From Candidatus Rokuibacteriota bacterium (GTDB lineage Bacteria; Methylomirabilota; Methylomirabilia; Rokubacteriales; CSP1-6), in the NCBI GenBank assembly GCA_016209635.1, contig JACQWC010000130.1, positions 1 to 60,030 on the forward strand: a stretch of DNA of 60,030 nt, in the 5' to 3' direction. Both the position numbers and the translations under genes were made by a program. Under the pieces are notes generated by a model that was not told the origin of the DNA, did not search any database, and saw nothing but the letters and a program-made list of their open reading frames with translations. Below are positions 1 to 7,768 of this stretch, in pieces; within the stretch, counting starts at the first letter, position 1, and each line of letters opens with the position of its first letter.

Positions 1-290
1 ACCAGGTAGCGGGCGGCCGCCTCCGGCCGGAGCGCCTCGCCGCAGGAGAAGATGTCGACGGCCGCGTACCGGTACTCCGGCCAGGTGTGGACCGAAAGGT
101 GGGATTCGGCGATCACCACCACTCCGCTGATGCCGAACGGGTTGAACTCATGGAAGACGACGTCGACGATCGTGGCCTGGGCCCGCTTCGCGGCTTCGAC
201 CAGGGCGCCCTTCACGGCTTCGAGGTTGTTGATGGCGTCGGGATCGCAATCGAACAACTCCAGAAGCAGATGTCGTCCCAGCGCGTTCAA
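1..290 (-). CDS. speD: S-adenosylmethionine decarboxylase proenzyme, C-terminally cut by window edge
   Basis: Pyruvoyl enzyme that decarboxylates S-adenosylmethionine to supply aminopropyl groups for spermidine. About 96 residues are visible; the 3' end lies beyond base 1. The self-cleavage region reads ESHLSVHTWPEY, with the Ser that becomes the pyruvoyl group and the family HTxPE motif, and it continues into AAVDIFSCG, another family hallmark. The start is TTG at 290: a GGAGG lies 9 nt upstream, and the nearby GTG is followed at once by a stop in its frame. The gene is divergent from the arginine decarboxylase and agmatinase genes, so the locus encodes most of an arginine-to-spermidine route. 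No spermidine synthase is visible in the window. Confidence 0.93.
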   Translation of the reverse strand, partial: MNALGRHLLLELFDCDPDAINNLEAVKGALVEAAKRAQATIVDVVFHEFNPFGISGVVVIAESHLSVHTWPEYRYAAVDIFSCGEALRPEAAARYL

Positions 291-576
291 TCCACTGGCC
301 CTCCTTTGTCCGTTCCGGCCATCTACCGCACCTCTCCTGCGACGCGTGTGCTCTGACGTCGCCGTTAACGGAGCGAAAAACTTCTCCGGCACGAAACTTG
401 ATTCACTGTAGGGGCCGGTGTGGGCGATTGCAAGAAAAAAACGCGGTTTGCGGCGAACTTCCCGCCGCCGCCGAGGCAAATTTTCGCTTGCATTCGCTCG
501 TCGGGCCGGTAGAGTGGCGGAAGAATTCCCGCCGGCGCGCGCCGGCACCGCGATGGGAGGCGAGAAGGAGGCGCGA
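291..576. promoter_or_regulatory. Divergent intergenic region between speD and pyruvoyl arginine decarboxylase
   Basis: No gene is visible here. A weak plus-strand promoter candidate is TTGCAT (488-493), 16 nt, TAGAGT (510-515). A perfect 16-bp palindrome, GCCGGCGCGCGCCGGC, occupies 531-546, about 20 nt upstream of the GGAGG (567-571) of the next gene; as RNA it could form a 6-bp stem with a GCGC loop. The stretch around 370-460 is relatively A/T-rich for this genome, as expected of a divergent promoter region. The promoter and operator assignments are inference from sequence shape only. Confidence 0.35.
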
Positions 577-1056
577 ATGACCAGGACGGTCACGATGGCG
601 GCGGCGACCGCCGGGCACGCCGAGGGCGGGACGCATCTCAACGCCTTCGACAACGCGCTGCTCGCGGCGGGCATCGGCAACGTCAACCTCATCAAGGTCT
701 CCAGCATCATCCCTCCCGAGGTGTCCGTGGTCGAGCTCCCCAAGATCAAGCCGGGCGCCCTCGTCCCCACGGCCTGGGCGGAGGCGACCAGCGACGTCCC
801 GGGCGAGACCATCGCCGCGGCGGTGGGCTATGCCCTGCCGGACGACCCCACGAAGCCCGGGGTCATCATGGAATTCCACGGCCGGTCGACGCGGGCGGAC
901 GCCGAGCGGGCGATCCGCGCCATGCTGGACGAGGCGTTCCGGGTGCGTGGTGAGGCGATCCGCGAGATGCGCGTCTTCGCCGCCGAGCACACCGTCGAGC
1001 GCATCGGGTGCGCCGTGGCGGCCGTCACCCTGCTCGCGGAAGAGGATCTGGTCTAG
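577..1056 (+). CDS. pdaD: Pyruvoyl-dependent arginine decarboxylase
   Basis: Converts arginine to agmatine. The 159-residue protein matches the small PvlArgDC family. The segment NLIKVSSIIPPEV contains the conserved Ser-Ser at which the proenzyme cleaves itself to make the beta chain and the pyruvoyl-bearing alpha chain. ALVPTAWAE and the C-terminal CAVAAVTLL strand are also typical. The reading frame is open upstream to 418, but ATG 577 is chosen because GGAGG sits about 5 nt before it and family homology begins just after it. The agmatinase gene follows in the same direction 27 nt later, which supports a two-step route arginine to agmatine to putrescine that bypasses ornithine. Confidence 0.92.
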   Translation: MTRTVTMAAATAGHAEGGTHLNAFDNALLAAGIGNVNLIKVSSIIPPEVSVVELPKIKPGALVPTAWAEATSDVPGETIAAAVGYALPDDPTKPGVIMEFHGRSTRADAERAIRAMLDEAFRVRGEAIREMRVFAAEHTVERIGCAVAAVTLLAEEDLV

Positions 1057-1083
1057 CCCGGGCAGCGACTCCGGGGGTCGGGC

Positions 1084-1950
1084 ATGCGGGAGGTTTCGCC
1101 CCGGTTCATCGCCTGCCACCGGCCTCTCTCCGACGCCCGGATCGTCCTCTACGGCGTCCCGTTCGAGGGGCGCGTCAATCTCCGGAAGGGCGCCGACGGC
1201 GGCCCCCGAGAGCTCCGGATCGCCTCCGACTCCATCGAGACCTACTCGCCGGCCCTCCGCCGGGACCTCGAAGACCTTCCCCTGGCCGACATCGGCGATT
1301 GCGTCCTGCCGGACGGCGTCCCGCCCCGGGAGCAGCTCGACGCCGCCCGCGACGAGATCCTGGCCTGGTGGCGCCCCGGGCTCCGCCCGTTCATGCTCGG
1401 CGGGGACCACACGGCGACGGTGGCCGTGATCGAGGCCCTGGCGCCCGCCTTCCCCGATCTCCGCATCCTCCAGCTCGACGCCCATCCCGACACGCGAGAG
1501 GAGTTCCTCGGCGAGCGCTACAGCTACGCCTCTGCCATGGCGCGGGTGATGGAGGTCGTGCCCGCCGGGCGCGTTTACCAGGTGGGGATGCGGACCGGCT
1601 CGCGCGAGGAGTGGGAGCGGGCCCGGCCGCACTTCCACCCGGCGCTCGCCGGCCACCCGCTCGACGTGGTCCGCCGACTCGTGCCGGAGCTCGGAGGCCA
1701 CCCGCTCTACGTGACCATCGACGTCGACGTCCTCGACCCGTCCGAAGCCCCGGGCACGGGCTCGCCCGAGCCCGGCGGCCTCCGGGTGCCCGAGCTGGTC
1801 GAGATCGTCCGGGCGCTCGCCCCGTGCCGGGTGATCGGCGGGGACCTGGTGGAAGTCGCCCAGGCGTGGGATCCGACGGGACGGACGGGGATCGCGGCCT
1901 CCTGGGTGATCCGCGAGGCGCTCCTCGCCTGGTGGGGTGACCTCCGGTGA
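1084..1950 (+). CDS. speB: Agmatinase (ureohydrolase family)
   Basis: Mn-dependent ureohydrolase, 288 residues, expected to hydrolyse agmatine to putrescine and urea. Metal-binding motifs of the arginase fold appear in order: GGDHT near residue 106, LDAHPDTREE near 137, and IDVDVLDPSEAPGTGSPEPG near 215. Length is normal. The gene follows the arginine decarboxylase, which favours agmatine over arginine or guanidinobutyrate as substrate, although ureohydrolases are hard to separate by sequence alone. Its stop overlaps the GTG start of the next methyltransferase gene by 4 bp, which implies translational coupling. Confidence 0.88.
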   Translation: MREVSPRFIACHRPLSDARIVLYGVPFEGRVNLRKGADGGPRELRIASDSIETYSPALRRDLEDLPLADIGDCVLPDGVPPREQLDAARDEILAWWRPGLRPFMLGGDHTATVAVIEALAPAFPDLRILQLDAHPDTREEFLGERYSYASAMARVMEVVPAGRVYQVGMRTGSREEWERARPHFHPALAGHPLDVVRRLVPELGGHPLYVTIDVDVLDPSEAPGTGSPEPGGLRVPELVEIVRALAPCRVIGGDLVEVAQAWDPTGRTGIAASWVIREALLAWWGDLR

Positions 1951-2714
1951 CGGCGCAGTACGGGGCGCCGCGGTTTTACGAGATCGCCTTCGACATGAAC
2001 CGGAAGGGCGAGGTCGATTTTCTCGTCCACTGCTTCCGCCGGTACGCGCGGCGCCCGGTCCGGCGTGTCCTCGACCTCGCGTGCGGGACCGGGCCACACC
2101 TCTGCCGGCTGGCGGAGCGCGGGTACGCGGTGACGGGCCTCGACCTCTCGCCCCGGAACATCACATTCCTCCGCGAGCGGCTCGCGGCGAAGGGGTACCG
2201 GGGCCGCCTCCTGGTGGGCGACATGACGGACTTCCGTCTGGGACGGCCGGTCGACGCGGCGATCTGCATGCAGGACTCCCAGGGGCACCTCCTCACGAAC
2301 GAGCAGCTCCTCGCCCACCTCCGGTGCGTCGCCCGCGCGCTCAAGCGGGGCGGCCTCTACGTCTTCGACCGGTACATGGCCTCCTCCTGGACCAACCCCG
2401 CGCGGAGCTGGTCCTGGTCGCGACGACGCGGCCGGCTGATCGTCCGCGCCTCCTTCTCGGCGCTGAACGACGTCGACCCGGTCACCCAGATCTTCCGGGA
2501 GCGGTTGACGCTCGAGGGGGTCGAGAACGGCGGTCGCCGCGTCTACCGCCAGAGCCATCTCTCTCGGATGGTCTTCCCCCAGGAGCTCCGGGCGCTCGTC
2601 GCGCTCGCCGGCGGGTTCGAGTTCGTCCAGTGGTTCTTCGGGTTCAAGCCGCATCAGGTGCTCGAGCGCTCCAGGCACCCGCTCCTCATGGTCGTGGTCC
2701 TGCGCAAGCGCTGA
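1947..2714 (+). CDS. Class I SAM-dependent methyltransferase
   Basis: 255-residue methyltransferase of unknown substrate. The SAM-binding motif I is VLDLACGTGPH near residue 42, followed by the acidic motif VTGLDLS and a motif-III region VGDMTDF. A 4-bp GTGA overlap with agmatinase fixes the start and places it in the polyamine operon. It is not spermidine synthase: it lacks the GGGDG signature of that family and resembles generic UbiE/Methyltransf_25 proteins. A role in polyamine metabolism is possible from position only. Confidence 0.8.
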   Translation: MTAQYGAPRFYEIAFDMNRKGEVDFLVHCFRRYARRPVRRVLDLACGTGPHLCRLAERGYAVTGLDLSPRNITFLRERLAAKGYRGRLLVGDMTDFRLGRPVDAAICMQDSQGHLLTNEQLLAHLRCVARALKRGGLYVFDRYMASSWTNPARSWSWSRRRGRLIVRASFSALNDVDPVTQIFRERLTLEGVENGGRRVYRQSHLSRMVFPQELRALVALAGGFEFVQWFFGFKPHQVLERSRHPLLMVVVLRKR

Positions 2715-2728
2715 GCACCACCGGGCCC

Positions 2729-3889
2729 GTGCTGAGGCTCAGGCGGGGACGCGAGTCACGGGCGCGCGTCCATCCCTGGATCTTCGAGGGCGATGTCGCC
2801 CAGGTGAGCGACGTCGAGCCCGGCGGCGCCGTGACGGTCGTCGACGCCGCGGGGCGCTTCGTCGGGCGCGGCTTCTACAATCCACGGCCGGCGCTCTGCT
2901 GCCGGATCGCGACCCGCGTGGACGAGCCCCTCGACGCGGGCTTCTTCCGCCGCCGGGTCGAGGCTGCCCTCGCCCGCCGGGCCCGCGGGGGCGAAGTGCC
3001 CGGGCTCGCCCGGCTGGTCTGGAGCGAGGCCGACGGACTCCCCGGCCTGGTCGTCGACCGGTACGGCGCGGTCCTCGTCGTCCAGTGCCTGACGCTCGGG
3101 ATGGCGCGCGCGCGGGCCGAGGTCGCCGGCGCCCTCCGGTCCTTCCTGGGGCCGCTCCCGGTCGCGAGCATGGACGAGGCGACGCCCGCGCGGCTCGAGG
3201 GATTCGAGCCCGCGCGCGGCTGGCTCGACGAGCCCGGGCCGGAGACGGTGATCGTCGAGGAAGGTGGGGTCAGGCTCGGGGTGCGCCCCGGCACCGGACA
3301 GAAGACCGGTCTCTACCTCGACCAGCGAGAGAACCGCGCGCGGGTGGGCGGACTCGCCCGCGGGCGTCAGGTGCTCGACGCGTTCTCCTATACCGCGGGC
3401 TTCGCCTGCCACGCGCTCCGGGCGGGCGCGGAGCGGGCGCTCTGCATCGAGTCGTCGTCCGAGGCCGTCGCCGGGGCCCGGGAGAACCTGGCGCTGAACG
3501 GCGTGGCCGAGCGCGCCCAGATCACCCAGGCGAACGCGTTCGACGAGCTCCGGCGCCTCGCGCGCAGCCGGGCTCGGTTCGGGCTCATCGTGCTCGACCC
3601 GCCCCCCTTCACCCGCGGACGCGGGGCGCGCGAGGCGGCCGCGCGGGGCTACAAGGAGATCAACCTCCGGGCGATGCGCCTCCTCGAGCCCCAGGGGATC
3701 CTCGCGACCTTCTCGTGCTCCCACCACGTCTCGGGGGAAGCCTTCGAGGAGATCTGCCGGGACGCCGCGGTCGACTCCGGCATGAGCCTCCGCGTCCTCG
3801 AGCATCTGACCCAGGCGAGCGACCACCCGGTGCTCCTCACCGTCCCCGAAACCCACTACCTCAAGGGATTGCTCCTCGAAGCCGTGTGA
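2729..3889 (+). CDS. rlmI: RlmI-like class I rRNA (cytosine-C5) methyltransferase
   Basis: 386-residue protein of the PUA-plus-methyltransferase family that in E. coli methylates 23S rRNA (m5C1962). The N-terminal PUA-like part includes RVHPWIFEGDV. The catalytic half has GTGQKTGLYLDQRENR, motif I LDAFSYTAGFACHALRAGA, the VLDPPPF motif, and the FSCSHHVS segment carrying the nucleophilic Cys. GTG 2729 is the first sensible start in frame, 14 nt after the preceding stop. The frame is open upstream to 1937, but that part is the shadow of the preceding gene and lacks homology. The rRNA target site is inferred from the family. Confidence 0.85.
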   Translation: MLRLRRGRESRARVHPWIFEGDVAQVSDVEPGGAVTVVDAAGRFVGRGFYNPRPALCCRIATRVDEPLDAGFFRRRVEAALARRARGGEVPGLARLVWSEADGLPGLVVDRYGAVLVVQCLTLGMARARAEVAGALRSFLGPLPVASMDEATPARLEGFEPARGWLDEPGPETVIVEEGGVRLGVRPGTGQKTGLYLDQRENRARVGGLARGRQVLDAFSYTAGFACHALRAGAERALCIESSSEAVAGARENLALNGVAERAQITQANAFDELRRLARSRARFGLIVLDPPPFTRGRGAREAAARGYKEINLRAMRLLEPQGILATFSCSHHVSGEAFEEICRDAAVDSGMSLRVLEHLTQASDHPVLLTVPETHYLKGLLLEAV

Positions 3890-3917
3890 CCGGAGCGGGT
3901 TTCGCGGCCGCCTGTGA

Positions 3918-3925
3918 AACATGTT
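3918..3925. promoter_or_regulatory. Short palindrome upstream of the toxin-antitoxin pair
   Basis: AACATGTT is a perfect 8-bp palindrome 11 nt before the antitoxin start. Phd-type antitoxins usually bind small palindromes overlapping their own promoter, so this is a candidate autoregulatory operator. It is short, and the assignment is tentative. Confidence 0.25.
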
Positions 3926-3936
3926 ACTCTTGCGCC

Positions 3937-4221
3937 GTGAAGACCATCACCGTGCGAGATTTGCGCCAGCGCTGGCCGAGAGCCGAGGCGTTGCTCGAGC
4001 GCGAGAAGGAGATCATCGTCACCCGCGACGGGAAGCCGGTCGCCAAGCTCGTGCGCGTCCGCGAGGTCGAGCCGGTCCGCAAGCGCTTCGACCCCCGAGG
4101 GCATGCCCGGTGGCAGGCCAGGGTGAGTGGGCGGCGAACCGTCCGCTGGGTGGAGGAGTTCCTCATCGCCGACCGCCAGGCTCGCGAGGTCGGCGCTTCG
4201 CGTGCTGTACATCGACAGTAG
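3937..4221 (+). CDS. Type II antitoxin, Phd/YefM-like
   Basis: 94-residue antitoxin. It opens with the classic Phd/YefM pattern KTITVRDLRQRW followed by EIIVTRDGKPVAKLV, the DNA-binding fold, and ends in a basic toxin-binding tail. GTG 3937 gives the canonical N-terminus. The 3' end overlaps the start of the PIN-domain gene by 20 bp, the usual arrangement for such pairs. It should neutralise the toxin and repress the shared promoter. Confidence 0.85.
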   Translation: MKTITVRDLRQRWPRAEALLEREKEIIVTRDGKPVAKLVRVREVEPVRKRFDPRGHARWQARVSGRRTVRWVEEFLIADRQAREVGASRAVHRQ

Positions 4222-4651
4222 CGCGCTGCTCAAGCTCCTCTGGCAAGAGCCGGAGAGCGCCGCGGTACGCGACCACGTGGCGAGCGAGGATCTCGTCATC
4301 GTCTCCTCGCTGGCGGAACTGGAGACCCACGTCCAGCTGACGGCGGCCTGGCTCGCGGGCCGATACGGGAAGGCCGGGCGGGAACGCTTTCGTGCCAAGC
4401 TCGCAGAGTTCCGGACCACCGACCCGTTTCGATTTCGCCCGCTCCCCGGCAGCGTGTTCGAGACGGCCTTGCGGCAACAGGCAGGCGCCGGCCGGACTCA
4501 CTGCCGCACGCTCGACCGGCTTCACCTGGCCGCCATGACCGAACTCGACGTTGCCCGCCTGATGACCCACGATGCCGTTCAAGCTCGGGCGGCGCGGGCT
4601 CTGGGGTTCGAGGTGGTGAGTCCGGGGCGCCGGGCCGGACCCCGGAATTGA
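4202..4651 (+). CDS. VapC-like PIN-domain toxin (predicted ribonuclease)
   Basis: 149-residue PIN domain, predicted Mg-dependent RNase. The acidic residues of the PIN active site are present: Asp in LYIDSSALLKL at the N-terminus, Glu in SLAELE near residue 40, Asp in DRLHLAAM near 113, and Asp in THDAVQARAARALG near 127. GTG 4202 lies inside the antitoxin gene and places the first beta strand at the N-terminus. The RNA target cannot be told from sequence. Confidence 0.87.
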   Translation: MLYIDSSALLKLLWQEPESAAVRDHVASEDLVIVSSLAELETHVQLTAAWLAGRYGKAGRERFRAKLAEFRTTDPFRFRPLPGSVFETALRQQAGAGRTHCRTLDRLHLAAMTELDVARLMTHDAVQARAARALGFEVVSPGRRAGPRN

Positions 4652-4660
4652 GGCTCCGAT

Positions 4661-4679
4661 CCCCCTAGCCTGGCGGGGG
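4661..4679. terminator. Weak hairpin between convergent genes
   Basis: CCCCC at 4661-4665 can pair with GGGGG at 4675-4679 across a 9-nt loop. It lies between the convergent toxin and lipoprotein genes. No U tract follows on either strand, so intrinsic termination is uncertain. Confidence 0.3.
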
Positions 4680-4686
4680 TTCTACG

Positions 4687-5739
4687 TCACCAGCGGCGCG
4701 TCTCGCCGTGCTTGAGGGTCCAGATACGGTCGGGGTCGAGGCCGAGCCGGCGCGCCCCGGCCTCGAGGCGTCGCGGCGGCTCGTCCACGGGCTCCTCGGC
4801 CAGATCGAAGGTCCCCCAGTGGATCCCGACGAACCGCTCCGCGCGGACGTCGGCGAAGACGCGCAGCGCCTCCTCGGGCGTGGTATGGGTCAGCCGCATG
4901 ATGGCGGCCGGCGCGTAGGCGCCGATCGAGATCGCCGCCAGGTCGAACGGTCCGAGGCGGGCCCCGATCTCCTTGAAGACCGGGTAGTAGCCCGTGTCGC
5001 CCGCGAAGAAGAGCCGCTTCCGGGCGCCGGCAACGGCCCACCCGCTCCAGAGCCGCCGGTTCGTCTCCCACGGCGTCCGGCCCGAGAAGTGCTGGGCGGG
5101 CACCGACGTCAGGGTGAGGCCCCGCGCCGACCGGCTCTCCCACCAGTCCAGCTCGACGACGTCGGTGATGCCCAGCTCGGCGAACCAGGCACGCAAGCCC
5201 AGGGGGACGAAGAACCGCGGCCGGTGCGTCTCGGCGAGCCGCCTCACGGTCGCGACGTCCAGGTGGTCGTAGTGGTCGTGGGAGATGAGGACGACGTGGA
5301 TCGGTGGCAGGTCCTCGAACGCGAGCCCCGGGGGCGTCACGCGGCGCGGGCCGGCGAAGAACAGCGGGCTGGCGCGGTTCGACCAGTGCGGGTCGGTGAG
5401 GAGGTTCACCCCGTCGAGCTGGACGAGGAGGGTCGCGTGGCCCACCCACGTCACGGTGGCCTCGCTCCGGTTCTCGCGGAGGGCCTGCCCGTCGTTCTGG
5501 ACGCGGGGAAGGTTCGCGACCTGCGGGCTCACCGTGGTCGACCAGACCCGCGCGACGAAGAATTTCGTCCGGGTCCACCAGTCCGGCCGGGCGAAATCGG
5601 GATTGGTGTTGGCGAACCCGCCCACGCGATGGTGGGCCGGCGCGCCGGGCTTCGGGGGACCGACGCCGGCGCACGCGGCGCAGAGGACGGCCGCGAGGAG
5701 GGCCGCCAGGCCCGCGCGAGGTCCCCGGGGAACGATCAA
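4687..5739 (-). CDS. Metallo-beta-lactamase-fold hydrolase, predicted lipoprotein
   Basis: 350 residues. The N-terminus has a hydrophobic signal ending in a lipobox (VLCAAC), so it should be lipidated and attached to a membrane. The hydrolase domain has the metal motif SHDHYDH near residue 161, then THRPRFFVPL, FFAGDTGYYPVF and a late HWGTFDLAEEP histidine region. This layout matches the UlaG/NAPE-PLD-like branch of the fold, whose members hydrolyse phosphodiesters or lactones. Start is TTG 5739, overlapping the histidine kinase stop as TTGA. The substrate is unknown; coupling to the sensory genes suggests co-expression only. Confidence 0.8.
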   Translation of the reverse strand: MIVPRGPRAGLAALLAAVLCAACAGVGPPKPGAPAHHRVGGFANTNPDFARPDWWTRTKFFVARVWSTTVSPQVANLPRVQNDGQALRENRSEATVTWVGHATLLVQLDGVNLLTDPHWSNRASPLFFAGPRRVTPPGLAFEDLPPIHVVLISHDHYDHLDVATVRRLAETHRPRFFVPLGLRAWFAELGITDVVELDWWESRSARGLTLTSVPAQHFSGRTPWETNRRLWSGWAVAGARKRLFFAGDTGYYPVFKEIGARLGPFDLAAISIGAYAPAAIMRLTHTTPEEALRVFADVRAERFVGIHWGTFDLAEEPVDEPPRRLEAGARRLGLDPDRIWTLKHGETRRW

Positions 5740-6998
5740 GCGGGGGGCTGTCCCAGCGGCAACTCGACGACGAACGCCGCCCCGCCCTCGGGCCGGTTCT
5801 CCGCGCGGAGACGGCCCCCGTGCTCGGCGATGATCCCGTAGGAGACCGAGAGGCCGAGCCCGCTCCCCTCCCCGGGCGGCTTCGTCGTGAAGAACGGATC
5901 GAACATGCGCGGAAGAACCTCGGGCGCGATCCCCGGCCCCGTGTCGAGGACCTCGATGCACGCGGCGCCGTCCGCCGCCCGGACGCGGACCGTCAGCACG
6001 CGCTCGCCCGGGTGGTTCGCCATCGCCTGGTGCGCGTTCTGAACGAGGTTCAGCAGGACCTGCTGGATCTGGTTCTCGTCGGCCCACACCGGGGGGCAGG
6101 CGCCGAACTCGGTGACCGCGCGCACCTTGTCCTGCTGGAGCTGGTAGCCCTTCAGCTCGAGCACCCGGCGGGCCTGGTCGGGGAGCGAGCAGAGCCGGCG
6201 CTCGGGCGGGTAACGCCGCGCGAACAGGAGCAGGTTCTGGACGATCCGCGCGGCGCGCGACGCCTCCTCGGCGACGAGCTGGAGGCGATCGTGGACGTTC
6301 GCCGCGAGGTCCGGGTAGGTCAGGAGGAGGTGGGCCTGGCCGAGAATCGTCGTGAGCGGGTTGTTGATCTCGTGCGCGACCCCCGACGCCAGCTCGCCAA
6401 CCGCCGAGAGCTTCTCCGCGTGGATGAGCTGCGCCTGGGCGAGCTTCAGCTCCTCGAGCTGCCGCCGCGTCTCGGAGTAGAGCCGCGCGTTGTCGAGCGC
6501 GATGCCGATCTGGTCGGCCGTCGCCTCCAGGAGGGCGATCTCGCGCTCGGAGAACCGCTGCTGGGTGCGCCGGCCGAGCGACAGCGTGCCGAGGATCCGG
6601 CCGCGGCTGTGGATCGGCACGCACACGAACCCGTGGATCCGCTCCCGCTGGACGACCGCCCGGGCCGGCGGGAAGAGGAAGGGCGACTCCGTCACCCGCG
6701 CGAGGTGGACCGTCTCGCCCGTGGCGGCGACCCGGCCGATGATCCCCTCGCCGACGGGCAGGACCATATTGACCTCGCGGAGCCGCGGCGAGAAGCCACG
6801 GTCACCCCGGAGGTGGAGCCGCGTGCCGTCGGGGGAGAGGAGATGGAGGCTCGAGATCTCGTGACCCGTGACGTGGGTGAGCGCTTCGACGGCGGTGCGC
6901 AGCACCTCGTCGACGTCGAGAGTGCGGCTCACGGCCTCGGCGACGGTGTGGAGGATCTGGAGGTGGGGCTCCATCCCCCGACCCTGGGAGTCGGTCAC
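5736..6998 (-). CDS. GAF-domain sensor histidine kinase
   Basis: 420 residues, no membrane segments. An N-terminal GAF domain (about 15-170) is followed by the HisKA helix with the phospho-accepting His in SGVAHEINNPLTT near residue 210, then the ATPase domain with N box (LLNLVQNAHQAM), G1 (LDTGPGIAP) and G2 (GSGLGLSVS). It should autophosphorylate in the cytoplasm in response to a small ligand or redox state. It overlaps the response-regulator gene upstream by 4 bp, so the two form a two-component pair. The signal is not apparent. Confidence 0.9.
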   Translation of the reverse strand: MTDSQGRGMEPHLQILHTVAEAVSRTLDVDEVLRTAVEALTHVTGHEISSLHLLSPDGTRLHLRGDRGFSPRLREVNMVLPVGEGIIGRVAATGETVHLARVTESPFLFPPARAVVQRERIHGFVCVPIHSRGRILGTLSLGRRTQQRFSEREIALLEATADQIGIALDNARLYSETRRQLEELKLAQAQLIHAEKLSAVGELASGVAHEINNPLTTILGQAHLLLTYPDLAANVHDRLQLVAEEASRAARIVQNLLLFARRYPPERRLCSLPDQARRVLELKGYQLQQDKVRAVTEFGACPPVWADENQIQQVLLNLVQNAHQAMANHPGERVLTVRVRAADGAACIEVLDTGPGIAPEVLPRMFDPFFTTKPPGEGSGLGLSVSYGIIAEHGGRLRAENRPEGGAAFVVELPLGQPPA

Positions 6999-7681
6999 CG
7001 GCCGCGCGCGAGCGTCCGGCGCGCGCCGCTGAGCGCCGCGTCGACGGCCTTGCGGCCGGCGCCGGCCAGATCACCGAGGTCCCCCGCGACGCTCGCCAGG
7101 AACTCGATCTCGGACAGGTGCTCGCCGGCCTGGGGCGCCCGTCCCGCGGCGGCGTCGCGCGCGGCGGCGAGGGCCGCCGACTCGAGCCGCGCGCCCGTCG
7201 AGGTCTTCCCCGGCTCGCCCATCGCGCGGGCGGCGCGAAAGACGGCGAGCACGAGGTCCTTCCACGGGTCCCCGCCCGTCGGCCCATCGGCGGGACCTTT
7301 GGCGGACGCGGCCGATTGCAGGAGCCCAGCGCTCACGGCGCGGTCGAGATACCCGAAGTCGAAAGGCTTCGGAACGTAGTCGAAGGCGCCGCTCTTCAGC
7401 GTTTCCCTGGCGAGGACGATGTCCTCGTTCGCCGTCACCATGATGACCGGAACGGTCGCGTCGATGGCGCGGATCCGCCGGAGCACCTCCATCCCGTCCA
7501 TGCCCGGCATCCGCATGTCGAGGAGCACCAGGTCGGGGCGCTGCCGCGCCACCACGGCGAGCGCGGCCGCGCCGTTCGGCGCGGTCTCCACCGCGTATCC
7601 CTGCGTGGTGAAGTACTCGCTCAGGATCTCGGCCACCGCGGCCTCGTCGTCGACGACGAGGATGCGTCCGAGCAGGGTCAC
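6995..7681 (-). CDS. Response regulator with receiver domain and uncharacterised helical C-terminus
   Basis: 228 residues. The receiver domain fills about 1-125: ILVVDDEAAVAEIL supplies the acidic pair, LVLLDMRMPGMDG the phosphorylated Asp, VTANED the Thr switch, and YVPKPFD the conserved Lys. The remaining 100 residues are Ala-rich and helical with no recognisable DNA-binding, GGDEF or HD motif, so the output is unknown. GTG 7681 is the start. A TAGAAT hexamer 34 nt upstream (7716-7721, minus strand) could be a -10 box. It is the partner of the following histidine kinase. Confidence 0.88.
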   Translation of the reverse strand: MTLLGRILVVDDEAAVAEILSEYFTTQGYAVETAPNGAAALAVVARQRPDLVLLDMRMPGMDGMEVLRRIRAIDATVPVIMVTANEDIVLARETLKSGAFDYVPKPFDFGYLDRAVSAGLLQSAASAKGPADGPTGGDPWKDLVLAVFRAARAMGEPGKTSTGARLESAALAAARDAAAGRAPQAGEHLSEIEFLASVAGDLGDLAGAGRKAVDAALSGARRTLARGR

Positions 7682-7768
7682 GAGCGTGCGTCCGGGGGGA
7701 ACTCCATGAGCCGGTATTCTAACAGACTCGCTCGGTCGCTTCGGCCACGGCCGGGCCGGACTGCCTCG

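Noticed and set aside
403-2097. A 564-codon open frame on the minus strand
   Set aside because: Antisense to the arginine decarboxylase and agmatinase genes; no family resemblance.
1937-2728. Extension of the RlmI-like frame back to 1937
   Set aside because: That part overlaps the methyltransferase gene in another frame and shows no homology; GTG 2729 fits the PUA domain start.
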